From positions 124,001 through 188,000 of the forward strand of contig NZ_RBAL01000007.1 of the NCBI RefSeq assembly GCF_003626535.1: a DNA stretch of 64,000 nucleotides, given 5' to 3'. Positions 45,063 through 52,877 of this stretch are shown piece after piece. This stretch comes from Streptomyces hoynatensis (GTDB taxonomy: Bacteria; Actinomycetota; Actinomycetes; Streptomycetales; Streptomycetaceae). Position numbers and translations under genes: made by a program. The notes under the pieces were generated by a model. The model had not been told where the DNA came from. It made no database searches and saw only the letters and a program-made list of their open reading frames with translations. The first letter of the stretch is position 1. The number at the start of each line of letters is the position of its first letter.

Positions 45063-45157
45063 GACCGGCCGCGAACGGCCCGGCGGCGCCCACCTGTTGC
45101 CCACCGGAACCCACCGGTGGCCCACCGCGAGCCCGCCGGGGGCCGACCGGCGCCGGG

Positions 45158-45179
45158 CCGCCTGGCCGCGGCCAGGCGG
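45158..45179. terminator. Stem-loop between convergent genes
   Basis: CCGCCTGGCC and GGCCAGGCGG are perfect inverted arms with a 2-nt gap; G and C runs extend the stem outward. It lies between the emfourin-like gene (+) and the beta-propeller gene (-). Confidence 0.6.
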
Positions 45180-45203
45180 CGGCCCGGACCGCCTGCGGGC
45201 CCC

Positions 45204-46328
45204 TCAACCGCCCTGCCCGCGGCGCGAGAAGAGGCGGCGCAGGCCGAGCACGACGACCGCGGCCAGCACGAGGGTCAGGGCCGTCCTGGTCGAGATCCGG
45301 GCCCCGTCCCGGTCGCCGTCCGCCGCGTCCCCGGCCTCCGAGCCGGCGTCCGGCCCGGCCCCTCCGCCGTCCTCGGCCGCGTCCTGCCGGGCCACGCTGT
45401 CCGGCAGCAGCTCTCCCGCGAGCGGCACCGGCTCCACGGCGCTCGCCTCGCCCTCGCTGCCGAACATGAGGGTGCGGCCGTCGGCCGTGAAGGTCACCGA
45501 CTCGCCCTGGGCCTGGAGCGGCGGGATCACCCGCCGGCTGAGCTCCTGCGGCGTCCCGTCCTCCCAGCGGTACATCTGCGCGGTGAAGTAGCCGCGCAGC
45601 AGCAGCCTGGTGCCGTCGGGCGAGAAGGCGCCGTCCGTCACCCACAGGCCGATGTCGGCGACCGGTTCGAAGGTGTTCACGCCCGACTCGGAGAGCCGTT
45701 CCGGCCCCGCGTACAGCTTGGCCCCGCCGTCCTGCTTCTTGCTGACGAGGTAGACGCGGCCGGTGACCGGGTGGACCATCAGCGCCTCGGCGTCCCTGGG
45801 CCCGTCGGCGTACTGGACGGTGTAGACGGTGGGCGTGACGGTCGCGTCGGCCAGCTCCGCGGGCTCCGGCAGCCGGTAGATCCACACCTCGGACCAGGCG
45901 CCGTCGTAGTTGTCCCCGATGTCGCCCACGTAGAGGTCGCCGTCGGGCCCGAGCGAGACCGCCTCCACGTCCCTGGCCTGCACGCCGCTCAGGGTGACGG
46001 TGGCGACGGTCTCGCCGGTGGCGCCGTCGACGGCGAAGAGGCGGGCGGCGTCGTCGCTGTCGTTGTGCGTCCAGTAGACGCCGGGGTGCCGGAGGCTGGC
46101 CGCCAGCCCGCTGGACTCCACGATGCGCGGGTCCGCCATGGTGAACGCCTCCGGCTCCTCGTCGGCCGCGGCCCCCGCGGGCAGGCAGGCGAGCGCGGCC
46201 AGGGCGAGCAGCGGCGCGGCGAGGAGCCGCGCGGCGCGGCCCAAGACGGGCCCTGCGGCGCGCACTTCGCGCGCGGCGGGCCCGGCGAACACGAGCGGCG
46301 GGCCGGCGGCCCGTTTCCCCTTCGGCAT
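45204..46328 (-). CDS. Secreted, membrane-anchored beta-propeller-like protein
   Basis: This 374-aa surface protein has a long signal sequence with RLLAAPLLALAALACLPAGA ending near residue 58. A repetitive beta-rich body follows (RLFAVDGATGETVATVTLSG, VEAVSLGPDGDLYVGDIGDN, AEALMVHPVTGRVYLVSKKQ, WVTDGAFSPDGTRLLLRGYF), typical of NHL/YncE-like propellers. An Ala/Gly/Asp-rich linker leads to a C-terminal transmembrane helix TRTALTLVLAAVVVLGL and a basic RRLFSRRGQGG tail. There is no LPXTG motif. It probably displays the propeller outside the cell. The ATG at 46328 was chosen over a GTG at 46355 since it keeps the signal nearer the N-terminus. Confidence 0.8.
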   Translation of the reverse strand: MPKGKRAAGPPLVFAGPAAREVRAAGPVLGRAARLLAAPLLALAALACLPAGAAADEEPEAFTMADPRIVESSGLAASLRHPGVYWTHNDSDDAARLFAVDGATGETVATVTLSGVQARDVEAVSLGPDGDLYVGDIGDNYDGAWSEVWIYRLPEPAELADATVTPTVYTVQYADGPRDAEALMVHPVTGRVYLVSKKQDGGAKLYAGPERLSESGVNTFEPVADIGLWVTDGAFSPDGTRLLLRGYFTAQMYRWEDGTPQELSRRVIPPLQAQGESVTFTADGRTLMFGSEGEASAVEPVPLAGELLPDSVARQDAAEDGGGAGPDAGSEAGDAADGDRDGARISTRTALTLVLAAVVVLGLRRLFSRRGQGG

Positions 46329-46432
46329 GCGCCCAAGCCTGCCAGGCCCATTCACATTGCGGACGAGGTGCGGGGGGCGGCCGTCGAATCGGCGGAAATT
46401 CTTCGACTACAACGTCACAACAGACAGCGATC

Positions 46433-46462
46433 TTGTGGCCACGGTTTGCACTCTCTACTGTT
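46433..46462 (+). promoter_or_regulatory. Promoter of a leaderless membrane-protein gene
   Basis: TTGTGG (46433-46438) and TACTGT (46457-46462) have an 18-bp spacer, and the -10 ends seven bases before the ATG at 46470. No ribosome site is present. This is a convincing leaderless promoter. Confidence 0.65.
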
Positions 46463-46469
46463 CAGCGCC

Positions 46470-47003
46470 ATGAGCGCATATGGTCAACTGAGCCACACGA
46501 GGCCGGGGGCGGCGAGGTCGTCGCGGCCGCTGGTGATCGTGGGCGGAGTGGGGCTCGTGGGCTCCCTCGGCGCCCTGTCCGGCTCCTTACTCCCCTGGGG
46601 CTCGGTCGAGTCCGCGGCCTGGGGAACCAAGCACATCTCCGGGATGGACGCGGACGGCGCGCTCACCCTGGTGGCGGCGCTGGCCACCGCCGCGCTCCTC
46701 GTGCTCGGCGTGCTGGCGAAGCGGGACGCGCTGGCCTCCGTGGCGGCGGCGCCCGCCCTGGTGGGCGCCGTGATCGCGGTGCGGAGCGCCACCGACACCG
46801 AGGGCCTGGCCAGGATCTACGTGGAGGACGAACTCGGCAGGTCGGGCGACGAGGTGGACGCCCTGCTCGCCACCCTCAAAGGGTATTCGGCCGCCGCCGG
46901 GGTCTGGCTGGTCGTGGCCGGTTTCCTCCTTGCGCTGGCCGCCGCGCTGACCGCGGGCCTGTTCGCCTACCGGAAGGCACGGCTCCGTTCGCGCAACGGG
47001 TGA
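46470..47003 (+). CDS. Four-helix membrane protein, paralogue A
   Basis: This 177-aa protein begins MSAYGQLSH and has four predicted transmembrane helices. An extracytoplasmic loop with LLPWGSVESAAWGTKHISGM lies after the first helix, and an acidic loop before the last. It is paralogous to the next gene: both open MSxYGQ, have the same helix spacing and loop patterns (SGM-x-x-DG with TL), and end in a basic tail. I do not recognise a function. It has its own promoter immediately upstream and is apparently leaderless. It is divergent from the surface beta-propeller gene. Confidence 0.78.
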   Translation: MSAYGQLSHTRPGAARSSRPLVIVGGVGLVGSLGALSGSLLPWGSVESAAWGTKHISGMDADGALTLVAALATAALLVLGVLAKRDALASVAAAPALVGAVIAVRSATDTEGLARIYVEDELGRSGDEVDALLATLKGYSAAAGVWLVVAGFLLALAAALTAGLFAYRKARLRSRNG

Positions 47004-47084
47004 GGAGAGTGCGGCGGGAAAGCGGAGAAGCGGAGGTCCCACGCGAAGAGATTCGGGGCCTCACCGGCGAAACGGACAGCCGCG

Positions 47085-47114
47085 TTGCAGCCGCGAGAGG
47101 GCCTTCCCTACGGT
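47085..47114 (+). promoter_or_regulatory. Promoter of a leaderless membrane-protein gene (paralogue B)
   Basis: TTGCAG (47085-47090) and TACGGT (47109-47114) are 18 bp apart. The -10 ends six bases before the ATG at 47121. The arrangement mirrors the promoter of paralogue A. Confidence 0.6.
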
Positions 47115-47120
47115 CTGCCC

Positions 47121-47636
47121 ATGAGTGGATACGGTCAAAACATGCACGCCGACCCGGCGGCGCCCGCGGCGGGCCCGGCCCAGGGCGGCCTCCCGCAGGG
47201 CCCGGTGATCGCCGGGGTCGTGGGCGCGGTCATCGCCCTCATCGGCTCCTTCCTCGCCTGGTCGACGATCGACGGGGGTGAGCTGGGCTCGGAGTCCTCC
47301 TCCGGCATGAAGGGCGACGGGCTGTGGACGCTGATCGCGGCGATCGTCGCCGCCGGCCTCTTCGGCGCCGCCTACCTCACCAGGAAGCACCTGTACGTGC
47401 TGGTCTCCCTGGTGCCGAGCGCGGTGCTGCTGATCGTCGCGGTGCTCAACTTCGCCAGCCCCGACCGGGCGGCCCGCGCCGACCTGGAGGACCAGGGCGC
47501 GGACAGCGCCAGCATCGACGAGCTCCTCGACGCGTTCGACGTGAGCGCCGGGGTGGGCGTCTACGTCACCCTGCTCGGCGCCCTGGTGGCGCTCGGCGCC
47601 GGGGCCTTCCTCGCGGTGCGCGCCCGCAGGGCGTGA
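47121..47636 (+). CDS. Four-helix membrane protein, paralogue B
   Basis: This 171-aa protein begins MSGYGQNMHADP and has four transmembrane helices: GPVIAGVVGAVIALIGSFLA, LWTLIAAIVAAGLFGAAYL, VLVSLVPSAVLLIVAVL and YVTLLGALVALGAGAFL. The loops include WSTIDGGELGSESSSGM and an acidic stretch before the last helix. It is the tandem paralogue of 46470-47003, with its own TTGCAG/TACGGT promoter and no ribosome site. The intergenic gap is 117 bp. The function is unknown. It ends at a strong hairpin. Confidence 0.78.
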   Translation: MSGYGQNMHADPAAPAAGPAQGGLPQGPVIAGVVGAVIALIGSFLAWSTIDGGELGSESSSGMKGDGLWTLIAAIVAAGLFGAAYLTRKHLYVLVSLVPSAVLLIVAVLNFASPDRAARADLEDQGADSASIDELLDAFDVSAGVGVYVTLLGALVALGAGAFLAVRARRA

Positions 47637-47676
47637 CGCGCGGGAGTCACCGGGGGCAGCACACAGGCAAGAGCAA

Positions 47677-47712
47677 GAGAGGGCCGGGCACCGCGGGGTG
47701 CCCGGCCCTCTC
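47677..47712 (+). terminator. Strong stem-loop terminator
   Basis: GAGAGGGCCGGGCACC (47677-47692) and GGTGCCCGGCCCTCTC (47697-47712) pair perfectly over 16 bp with a 4-nt loop. CAGGCAA and TTGCCTG flank it as a further stem. It lies between paralogue B and the aldo/keto reductase. Confidence 0.8.
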
Positions 47713-47750
47713 TTGCCTGGAGCGCACTCCAGGGCGTTGGCTTGGCTGCC

Positions 47751-48749
47751 ATGAAGTACACACAGCTCGGACGCACGGGCCTCAAGGTCAGCCGGCTGGT
47801 CCTGGGGACCATGAACTTCGGGCCGCACACCGACGAGGCCGACAGCCACGCGATCATGGACGCCGCGCTCGACGCGGGCGTCAACTTCTTTGACACGGCC
47901 AACGTCTACGGCGGCCCCGAGAACCGGGGACGCACGGAGGAAATCCTCGGCTCGTGGTTCGCGGGCGGCGGCGAGCGGCGGGACAAGGTGGTGCTCGCCA
48001 CCAAGGTCTACGGCGGCATGGCAGGCGGCCAGGAGCCCTCCTGGCCCAACCACGACCGGCTCTCCGCGGTCAACATCCGCCGGGCCGTGGAGGCCAGCCT
48101 GCGGCGGCTTCGAACCGACCACATCGACCTGTACCAGTTCCACCACGTCGACCGGAACACGCCCTGGGAGGAGATCTGGCAGGCGATCGACGTCCTGGTC
48201 CAGCAGGGCAAGATCCTCTACGCCGGCTCCTCCAACTTCGCCGGCTGGCACATCGCCCAGGCCAACGAGGCCGCCGCGCGGCGCAGTTCGCTGGGCCTGG
48301 TCAGCGAGCAGTGCCTGTACAACCTGGTCGAGCGCCGCGCCGAGATGGAGGTGCTGCCGGCCGCCGAGGGCTACGGGCTCGGCGTCATCCCCTGGTCCCC
48401 GCTGCACGGCGGGCTGCTCGGCGGCGCGATCCGCAAGGAGCGGGAGGGCGGCGGCGCGCGCAGCGGCTCCGGCCGGTCGGGCGGCGCGCTCGCCGACACC
48501 TCCGTGCGCGCGCAGGTGCAGGCGTTCGAGGACCTGGCGGACAAGCACGGGCTCGCCCCTGGCGAGGTGGCGCTGGCCTGGCTGCTGACCCGCCCGGCCG
48601 TCACCGGCCCGATCGTCGGCCCCCGGGTGCAGGAGCAGCTGGACTCGGCGGTGCGCGCGGTCGACCTCGAACTCGGCGGGGAACTGCTGCGGGAACTCGA
48701 CGAGATCTTCCCGGGCCCCGGCCCCTCCCCCGAGGCCTTCGCCTGGTAG
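47751..48749 (+). CDS. Aldo/keto reductase
   Basis: This 332-aa NADPH-dependent oxidoreductase has the TIM-barrel AKR pattern: MKYTQLGRTGLKVSRLVLGT, then MNFG, then DAALDAGVNFFDTANVYGGP with the catalytic Asp and Tyr. The lysine is in VVLATKVYG and the histidine in LYQFHHVDRNTPWEE. The C-terminal NADP-binding region includes GPIVGPRVQEQLDSAVRAVD. The physiological substrate is unknown; this group is close to general-stress or potassium-channel-beta-like reductases. The ATG at 47751 is the family start, with no evident ribosome site. An in-frame TTG at 47742 is an alternative. It stands alone. Confidence 0.9.
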   Translation: MKYTQLGRTGLKVSRLVLGTMNFGPHTDEADSHAIMDAALDAGVNFFDTANVYGGPENRGRTEEILGSWFAGGGERRDKVVLATKVYGGMAGGQEPSWPNHDRLSAVNIRRAVEASLRRLRTDHIDLYQFHHVDRNTPWEEIWQAIDVLVQQGKILYAGSSNFAGWHIAQANEAAARRSSLGLVSEQCLYNLVERRAEMEVLPAAEGYGLGVIPWSPLHGGLLGGAIRKEREGGGARSGSGRSGGALADTSVRAQVQAFEDLADKHGLAPGEVALAWLLTRPAVTGPIVGPRVQEQLDSAVRAVDLELGGELLRELDEIFPGPGPSPEAFAW

Positions 48750-48852
48750 CCGCCCGCGGGCGCCTTGCCGCACCGGGCCGGCGCACGGCCCGGGCGCGGC
48801 GAGGCGCGCGGGCGCCGGCGCGCGCGGCCGGGGCGGGCGCGCCCGGCGGCGC

Positions 48853-48939
48853 TCAACTGAAGATCGCCGCCACGGCCACCACGGCGAGCAGCAGCACCAG
48901 GACGGCGGTGACGATCCTGGACCTAGTCTTGGCGTTCAT
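48853..48939 (-). CDS. 28-residue single-pass membrane peptide
   Basis: The frame from the ATG at 48939 to the TGA at 48853 encodes a basic start (MNAKTRSRIV) and a hydrophobic helix TAVLVLLLAVVAVAAIF. GTGAGGG lies a few bases before the ATG. Third codon positions are almost all G or C after the first few codons. Similar tiny membrane proteins with an N-terminal K-T-R-S-R-I-V signature occur in Streptomyces, as far as I recall; their function is unknown. It is convergent with the aldo/keto reductase and divergent from the acetyltransferase gene. Confidence 0.6.
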   Translation of the reverse strand: MNAKTRSRIVTAVLVLLLAVVAVAAIFS

Positions 48940-48995
48940 GGGCCCTCACCCGTCCCACGTTACGCCCCGCCCGAACCGCGCCGGCACGGCCGGGT

Positions 48996-49001
48996 TAGCC
49001 T
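48996..49001 (+). promoter_or_regulatory. -10-like element for a leaderless GNAT transcript
   Basis: TAGCCT ends seven bases before the ATG at 49009; no ribosome site is visible. The expected -35 position has no TTG. Confidence 0.4.
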
Positions 49002-49008
49002 CCGGGCC

Positions 49009-49515
49009 ATGGAGATCAGGCGAGGCGGCGTCGAGGACGTCCCGTTGATATTGGACATGCTGGACGGCGCCGTGGCGTGGCTCGTGGGTCTCGGCAGGAC
49101 CGGGCAGTGGGGCACCGAGCCCTGGTCGGCGCGGCCCCAGGCGGTGCGGCGGGTGCGGGAGATCGTCGCCTCGGGCACCCCCTGGGTGGCCGAGGTGGAC
49201 GGCGAGGCGGCGGGTTCGCTCACCCTCACCCCGCACCCGGCCCCCTACGTGGCCCCGGCGGACGAGCCGGAGCGGTACGTCCACCTGCTGGTCACCGACC
49301 GCAGGTTCAAGGGCCTCGGCGTCGGCGGCGCCCTCCTGGCGCACGCCGTCGCCGAGACCAGGCGGCAGGGCGTCGGCCTGCTGCGCGTCGACTGCTACGC
49401 CGGCGACGACCAGCGGCTGGTCGCCTACTACCGCGGCCAGGGCTTCACGCCGACGGAGACCTTCACCGTCGGCGAGTGGCCCGGGCAGGTGCTGGCGCGG
49501 CGGGTCACGCCGTAG
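49009..49515 (+). CDS. GNAT-family N-acetyltransferase
   Basis: This 168-aa protein has the GNAT fold. The acetyl-CoA pyrophosphate-binding motif is RRFKGLGVGGALLAHAVAE at about residues 103-121, preceded by the strand YVHLLVTD and followed by LLRVDCYAGDDQRLVAYYRG and the GFTPTETF strand. The acceptor is unknown. The ATG at 49009 has a -10-like element seven bases upstream and no ribosome site. The 3' end (Val-Thr-Pro-stop) is the first unit of a four-copy 14-bp repeat, so it ends in repetitive DNA shared with the convergent MFS gene. Confidence 0.87.
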   Translation: MEIRRGGVEDVPLILDMLDGAVAWLVGLGRTGQWGTEPWSARPQAVRRVREIVASGTPWVAEVDGEAAGSLTLTPHPAPYVAPADEPERYVHLLVTDRRFKGLGVGGALLAHAVAETRRQGVGLLRVDCYAGDDQRLVAYYRGQGFTPTETFTVGEWPGQVLARRVTP

Positions 49516-49559
49516 CGGTCACGCCGTGGCGGTCACGCCGTAGCGGTCACGCCGTGGCG
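49504..49559 (+). repeat. 14-bp tandem repeat, four copies, across two convergent stops
   Basis: GTCACGCCGTAGCG and GTCACGCCGTGGCG alternate twice (49504-49517, 49518-49531, 49532-49545, 49546-49559). The first unit supplies the TAG of the GNAT gene. The last supplies the TGA of the MFS gene on the other strand. The period of 14 shifts the frame, so repeat changes could not keep either reading frame beyond its stop. Confidence 0.95.
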
Positions 49560-50881
49560 GTGAGCTCCTTCCGGTCGCGCGGCACGAGGAAGACCCCGCG
49601 CTGCCCGCGGCGCAGCCGGATCTCCAGGCGCAGGCCGCCGATCCTGGCCAGCACCAGCGCCAGGGACACGGCGGCGATCAGGCAGATCGCGCCGCCCGCC
49701 GCCATGCCGAGCCGCGGGCCCACCGCGTCGGTCAGCCAGCCCATGAGCGGGCCGCCGATCGGGGTGCCGCCGACGAAGACCATCATGTAGAGGCTCACCA
49801 CCCGGCCGCGCATGGCCGGGTCGCTGCCGATCTGGATGGTGGAGTTGGCGGTGACCTGGAAGGTCATGGTGATCAGGCCGATCGCCGGGAGCAGCGCCGC
49901 GAAGAGCCAGAAGGCCGGGGCGAAGGAGACGATCATCAGCGCCAGGCCGAAGACCGCGGCGGCGCCCACCGTGAACCTGGTCCGCCTGCTGCCCCGCCGC
50001 GCGGCGAGCAGCGCGCCCGCCACCGAGCCGGCCGCCATCAGGGAGTTCAGCAATCCGAAGGTGCCGGCGTCGGCGTGGAAGACGGTGTCGGTGAAGGCCA
50101 CCAGCCAGATCGGGAAGTTGTACCCGAACATGCCGACGAAGCCGACGAGCACGATCAGCCACAGCAGGTCGGGCCGGCCGCCGACGTACCGCAGCCCCTC
50201 GCGCAGCTGCCCCTTGCCCCGGGCGGCGCGCGCGGCCGGGTAGAGCTCGGCGGTGCGCATCATCAGCAGGCCCGTGATCGGGGCGATGAACGACAGGCCG
50301 TTGTAGAGGAAGGCCCAGCCGCCGCCCACGGCGCTGATCAGCACGCCCGCGACGGCGGGCCCGATCAGCCGGGCGGACTGGAAGTTCGCGGAGTTCAGGG
50401 AGACCGCGTTGCGCAGCAGGCCGGGCCCGACCATGTCGGAGACGAAGGTCTGGCGGGCGGGGTTGTCGACCACGGTGACGAGGCCGACGACGAAGGCCAC
50501 GGCGTACACGTGCCACACGTTCACCACTCCGGTGAACGTCAGGGCGGCGAGGGTGAGGCCGCACAGGCCCATCGCGGCCTGGGTGCCGAGCAGCAGCCTG
50601 CGCTTGTTGAGGCGGTCGGCCAGGACGCCTCCGTAGAGGCCGAAGAGCAGCATCGGCAGGAACTGGAGCGCCGAGGTGATGCCGACGGCCGCGGCCGAGC
50701 CGGTGAGCTCGTGCACCAGCCAGTCCTGGGCGATGCGCTGCATCCAGGTCCCGATGTTCGAGACGGAGGAGCCCAGGAAGTGAATCCGGTAGTTGCGGAT
50801 TCTGAAGGAACTGAAGGTGGATATCTTCTCGTGGGTCGTCAGGGGTGCGGGTGCGGAGTCTGCTCCGGGTCCCGGACTCAA
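49547..50881 (-). CDS. MFS transporter (EntS-like exporter)
   Basis: This 444-aa membrane protein of the MFS_3/EntS-like exporter group has about twelve hydrophobic segments. The N-terminal pattern is FSSFRIRNYRIHFLGSSVSN, then IGTWMQRIAQDWLVHELTGS, and loop 2-3 is GLYGGVLADRLNKRRLL. The start is a TTG at 50881, chosen because GAAGGAG lies eight bases upstream. A GTG at 50890 overlaps that ribosome site. The gene lies 195 bp downstream of a MarR-family regulator on the same strand, a frequent pair in Streptomyces that suggests drug or metabolite efflux under MarR control. It ends inside the 14-bp repeat. Confidence 0.88.
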   Translation of the reverse strand: MSPGPGADSAPAPLTTHEKISTFSSFRIRNYRIHFLGSSVSNIGTWMQRIAQDWLVHELTGSAAAVGITSALQFLPMLLFGLYGGVLADRLNKRRLLLGTQAAMGLCGLTLAALTFTGVVNVWHVYAVAFVVGLVTVVDNPARQTFVSDMVGPGLLRNAVSLNSANFQSARLIGPAVAGVLISAVGGGWAFLYNGLSFIAPITGLLMMRTAELYPAARAARGKGQLREGLRYVGGRPDLLWLIVLVGFVGMFGYNFPIWLVAFTDTVFHADAGTFGLLNSLMAAGSVAGALLAARRGSRRTRFTVGAAAVFGLALMIVSFAPAFWLFAALLPAIGLITMTFQVTANSTIQIGSDPAMRGRVVSLYMMVFVGGTPIGGPLMGWLTDAVGPRLGMAAGGAICLIAAVSLALVLARIGGLRLEIRLRRGQRGVFLVPRDRKELTATA

Positions 50882-51076
50882 GGGGAACACTCCTTCGTGC
50901 GGCTCGTGCTTCCGTGTCTGCCGTGGGTCTTGGGGGTTGTCCTTCCGCCGTTGCCTCGCGGCCGGCCCGGGGCCGTGCCACGCTGCCGGGGTCTCGTGGG
51001 CGAGGGGTCGTGGGTGTGCCGGGTGGGGTTGGTGGTGACGGCCGGGCGGGGCGCGTGCGCCCGGGCCCGGCCGGGG

Positions 51077-51520
51077 CTAGAGGTGGGCGAGCCGGTGCAG
51101 GACGGGCGCCGCCTCGCGCAGCACCGCCCACTCCTCCTCGTCGAGTTCCTCCGCGAGCGTGGTGAGCCAGGCGTTGCGCTTGGCCCGGCTCGCCTTGAGC
51201 ACCGCCTCGGCCTGGTCGGTGACGGCGACGAGCTTCTGCCGCCGGTCCTCCGGGTGCGGTGCGAGGCCGACGAGGCCGCGCTCCTGGAGCAGGGCGATGA
51301 TGCGGGTCATCGAGGGCGGCTGCACATGCTCCTTGCGGGCCAGCTCCCCCGGGGTCATCGCCCCGAAGCGGGCGAGCGTGCCGAGCGCGGACAACTCGGT
51401 AAGGCTCAGCGTCTGGTCGACGTTGAGGTGCCGCAGCCGCCGGGAGAGCCTGAGCACCGCGATCCGCAGGGTGTTGACCGCCGCGGCATCGTCCTCGCCT
51501 TCCAGCCTCGCGTGAGGCAT
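51077..51520 (-). CDS. MarR-family transcriptional regulator
   Basis: This 147-aa winged-helix regulator has the MarR pattern: LSLTELSALGTLARFGAMTP, then GELARKEHVQPPSMTRIIAL and LLQERGLVGLAPHPEDRRQK, with the wing DRRQK(L)VAVTD. It should bind DNA as a dimer and be released by small phenolic or drug-like ligands. The ATG at 51520 has AGGCGG about seven bases upstream. A TTAG-N5-CTAA dyad lies directly upstream in an A/T-rich promoter area. The MFS exporter lies downstream on the same strand, so it is the likely target together with itself. Confidence 0.92.
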   Translation of the reverse strand: MPHARLEGEDDAAAVNTLRIAVLRLSRRLRHLNVDQTLSLTELSALGTLARFGAMTPGELARKEHVQPPSMTRIIALLQERGLVGLAPHPEDRRQKLVAVTDQAEAVLKASRAKRNAWLTTLAEELDEEEWAVLREAAPVLHRLAHL

Positions 51521-51537
51521 GCATCACCGCCTACTCA

Positions 51538-51550
51538 TTAGCTTGACTAA
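51538..51550. promoter_or_regulatory. Candidate MarR operator
   Basis: TTAGCTTGACTAA contains inverted TTAG and CTAA arms around CTTGA, 18-30 bp upstream of the MarR start. It overlaps the -35 of the rightward promoter, so MarR could also affect the DUF2530 gene. Confidence 0.45.
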
Positions 51551-51571
51551 CAAAATATATGACGATAATAG
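51543..51571 (+). promoter_or_regulatory. Consensus-like promoter (rightward)
   Basis: TTGACT (51543-51548) and TAATAG (51566-51571) are 17 bp apart in the most A/T-rich patch of this part of the window. Transcription would start near 51578 and reach the DUF2530 gene at 51651. Confidence 0.6.
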
Positions 51572-51637
51572 GCTCTCTGGCATTCCGGCGCACCCCTACG
51601 AGTGACGAGACGCACAGTGCCGCGCCTGACTCCCCGG

Positions 51638-51643
51638 TAGGCT
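51638..51643 (+). promoter_or_regulatory. -10-like element for a leaderless DUF2530 transcript
   Basis: TAGGCT ends seven bases before the ATG at 51651, and no ribosome site is present, so a leaderless transcript could start here in addition to the upstream promoter. Confidence 0.4.
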
Positions 51644-51650
51644 GGCCGCC

Positions 51651-51941
51651 ATGCGCTGGGGAGACTTGACCGAGGGCAAGCGGGAGGCTCCCGAGCCCCT
51701 CGAGGGCAACGTGGTGCTCACCATCCTCGTCGGCACCCTCGTCTGGGCGGCCCTCTTCGTGGCCCAGGTGCCCTTCTACGGCTGGTTCGACGACCACGGC
51801 CACCTGTGGTGGCTGTGGACCTGCGCGGCGGGCGCCGGGCTCGGCGCCCCCGGCCTCGCCTACGTCCGCCGCCGGGACGCCGCCCTCAGGGCCGCCGCGG
51901 CCGCCCGGGCCGAGGCCACCCCGGAGCACCAGGGGGACTGA
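51651..51941 (+). CDS. DUF2530 small membrane protein
   Basis: This 96-aa protein has two transmembrane helices: VVLTILVGTLVWAALFVAQV, and a second helix containing WWLWTCAAGAGLGAPGLAYV. They are linked by a short conserved loop PFYGWFDDHGHLWW. This is the pattern of the actinobacterial DUF2530 family, which has no known function. The N-terminal EAPEPLEG motif is also typical. The C-terminus is an Ala-rich helix. The ATG at 51651 lacks a ribosome site but has a -10-like hexamer seven bases upstream. It is divergent from the MarR gene. Confidence 0.85.
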   Translation: MRWGDLTEGKREAPEPLEGNVVLTILVGTLVWAALFVAQVPFYGWFDDHGHLWWLWTCAAGAGLGAPGLAYVRRRDAALRAAAAARAEATPEHQGD

Positions 51942-52001
51942 CCGGCCGCTCCGGGCCGCCGCCGGCCGGGCCGCGGTGGCAACGGGAGCGCGGGCCGGTC
52001 C

Positions 52002-52877
52002 TCAGCAGGGCTCGCGCCAGGCGTCCAGCGAAAGGTGCTTGACCATCGAACTCAGCCCGAGCTCCGTGGTCTGCGCGCAGAACTCCTCGGCCGCCAGGGC
52101 GTATTCGACGTGCAGCACCGCCTTGCCCGCCTCGACGAACGGGGTCAGCCGCTGGCACTCGCCCAGCTCGGCGCACTCCTCGTTCACCGCGAAGTCGAAG
52201 TCGCCGACCAGCTCCGGGATCTGCTCCAGGTCGTTCTTCAGGCCCACCGACAGGCCGCGCTCGTGGGCCAGTTCGGCGACCATCCGGTTGTAGGCCAGCT
52301 GGTCCTCCGCGGTCAGCGGAAAGCCCGTCTCGTTGAGGTAGCCGTCGGTCAGGTCGGGCTCGATCGCGTCGAAGCCCTTGTCGGCGCACATGTCGAAGCG
52401 CCGCTCGAGCAACGGCCGCAGCGCCTCGCGGGCGCGGATGTCGAGCCAGCGCTCGCCCTCCCAGCCGTTGCCGCCGCCGAGCAGCTCCCGGGGGAAGTCC
52501 CCCGCGTCCGGCCGGAAGTCCTCCCACGCGCCCACGTTGACGTAGCAGATCACCCGCACCCCGCGCGCGTGCAGGGCGGCGACGTCCGCGGCCTCGGTCT
52601 CGAAGCCGTCGACGTCGTACACCGGCACGTCCACGTCCAGGTCGAGCGTCCCGCTGAGCTGCCACTGCCAGTCGGTGCCCGGCTCGGGGCGCCACGGCCC
52701 CTCCGCCGCGCCCCCGTCCCCCTCCGCACCGTCCCCGCCGTCCCCGGTCCCCGCGTCCCCCTCGCCGCCGTCCCCGGCGTCCACGGACCGGCCCCCGCCG
52801 CCCGCGCAGGACGGCAGGGACAGCAGGGCCAGCAGGACCACGGGGAGGACCGCGTGCCCCGCCCTCAGTCGAACCAT
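52002..52877 (-). CDS. GH114 endo-alpha-1,4-polygalactosaminidase-like lipoprotein
   Basis: This 291-aa lipoprotein of the GH114 family has a signal AVLPVVLLALLSLPSC with a lipobox-like LPSC, then a Gly/Asp-rich linker. The TIM-barrel domain has WQWQLSGTLDLDVDVPVYDV, VRVICYVNVGAWEDFRPDAG, FDAIEPDLTDGYLNETGFPL and GLKNDLEQ. The acidic residues in YVNVGAWED and AIEPD are likely catalytic. Family members cleave galactosaminogalactan-like polysaccharides; a cell-envelope role is inferred. The ATG at 52877 overlaps the stop of the sacsin-like gene by 13 bp and has a GGAG site, so both are translated from one mRNA. Confidence 0.88.
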   Translation of the reverse strand: MVRLRAGHAVLPVVLLALLSLPSCAGGGGRSVDAGDGGEGDAGTGDGGDGAEGDGGAAEGPWRPEPGTDWQWQLSGTLDLDVDVPVYDVDGFETEAADVAALHARGVRVICYVNVGAWEDFRPDAGDFPRELLGGGNGWEGERWLDIRAREALRPLLERRFDMCADKGFDAIEPDLTDGYLNETGFPLTAEDQLAYNRMVAELAHERGLSVGLKNDLEQIPELVGDFDFAVNEECAELGECQRLTPFVEAGKAVLHVEYALAAEEFCAQTTELGLSSMVKHLSLDAWREPC

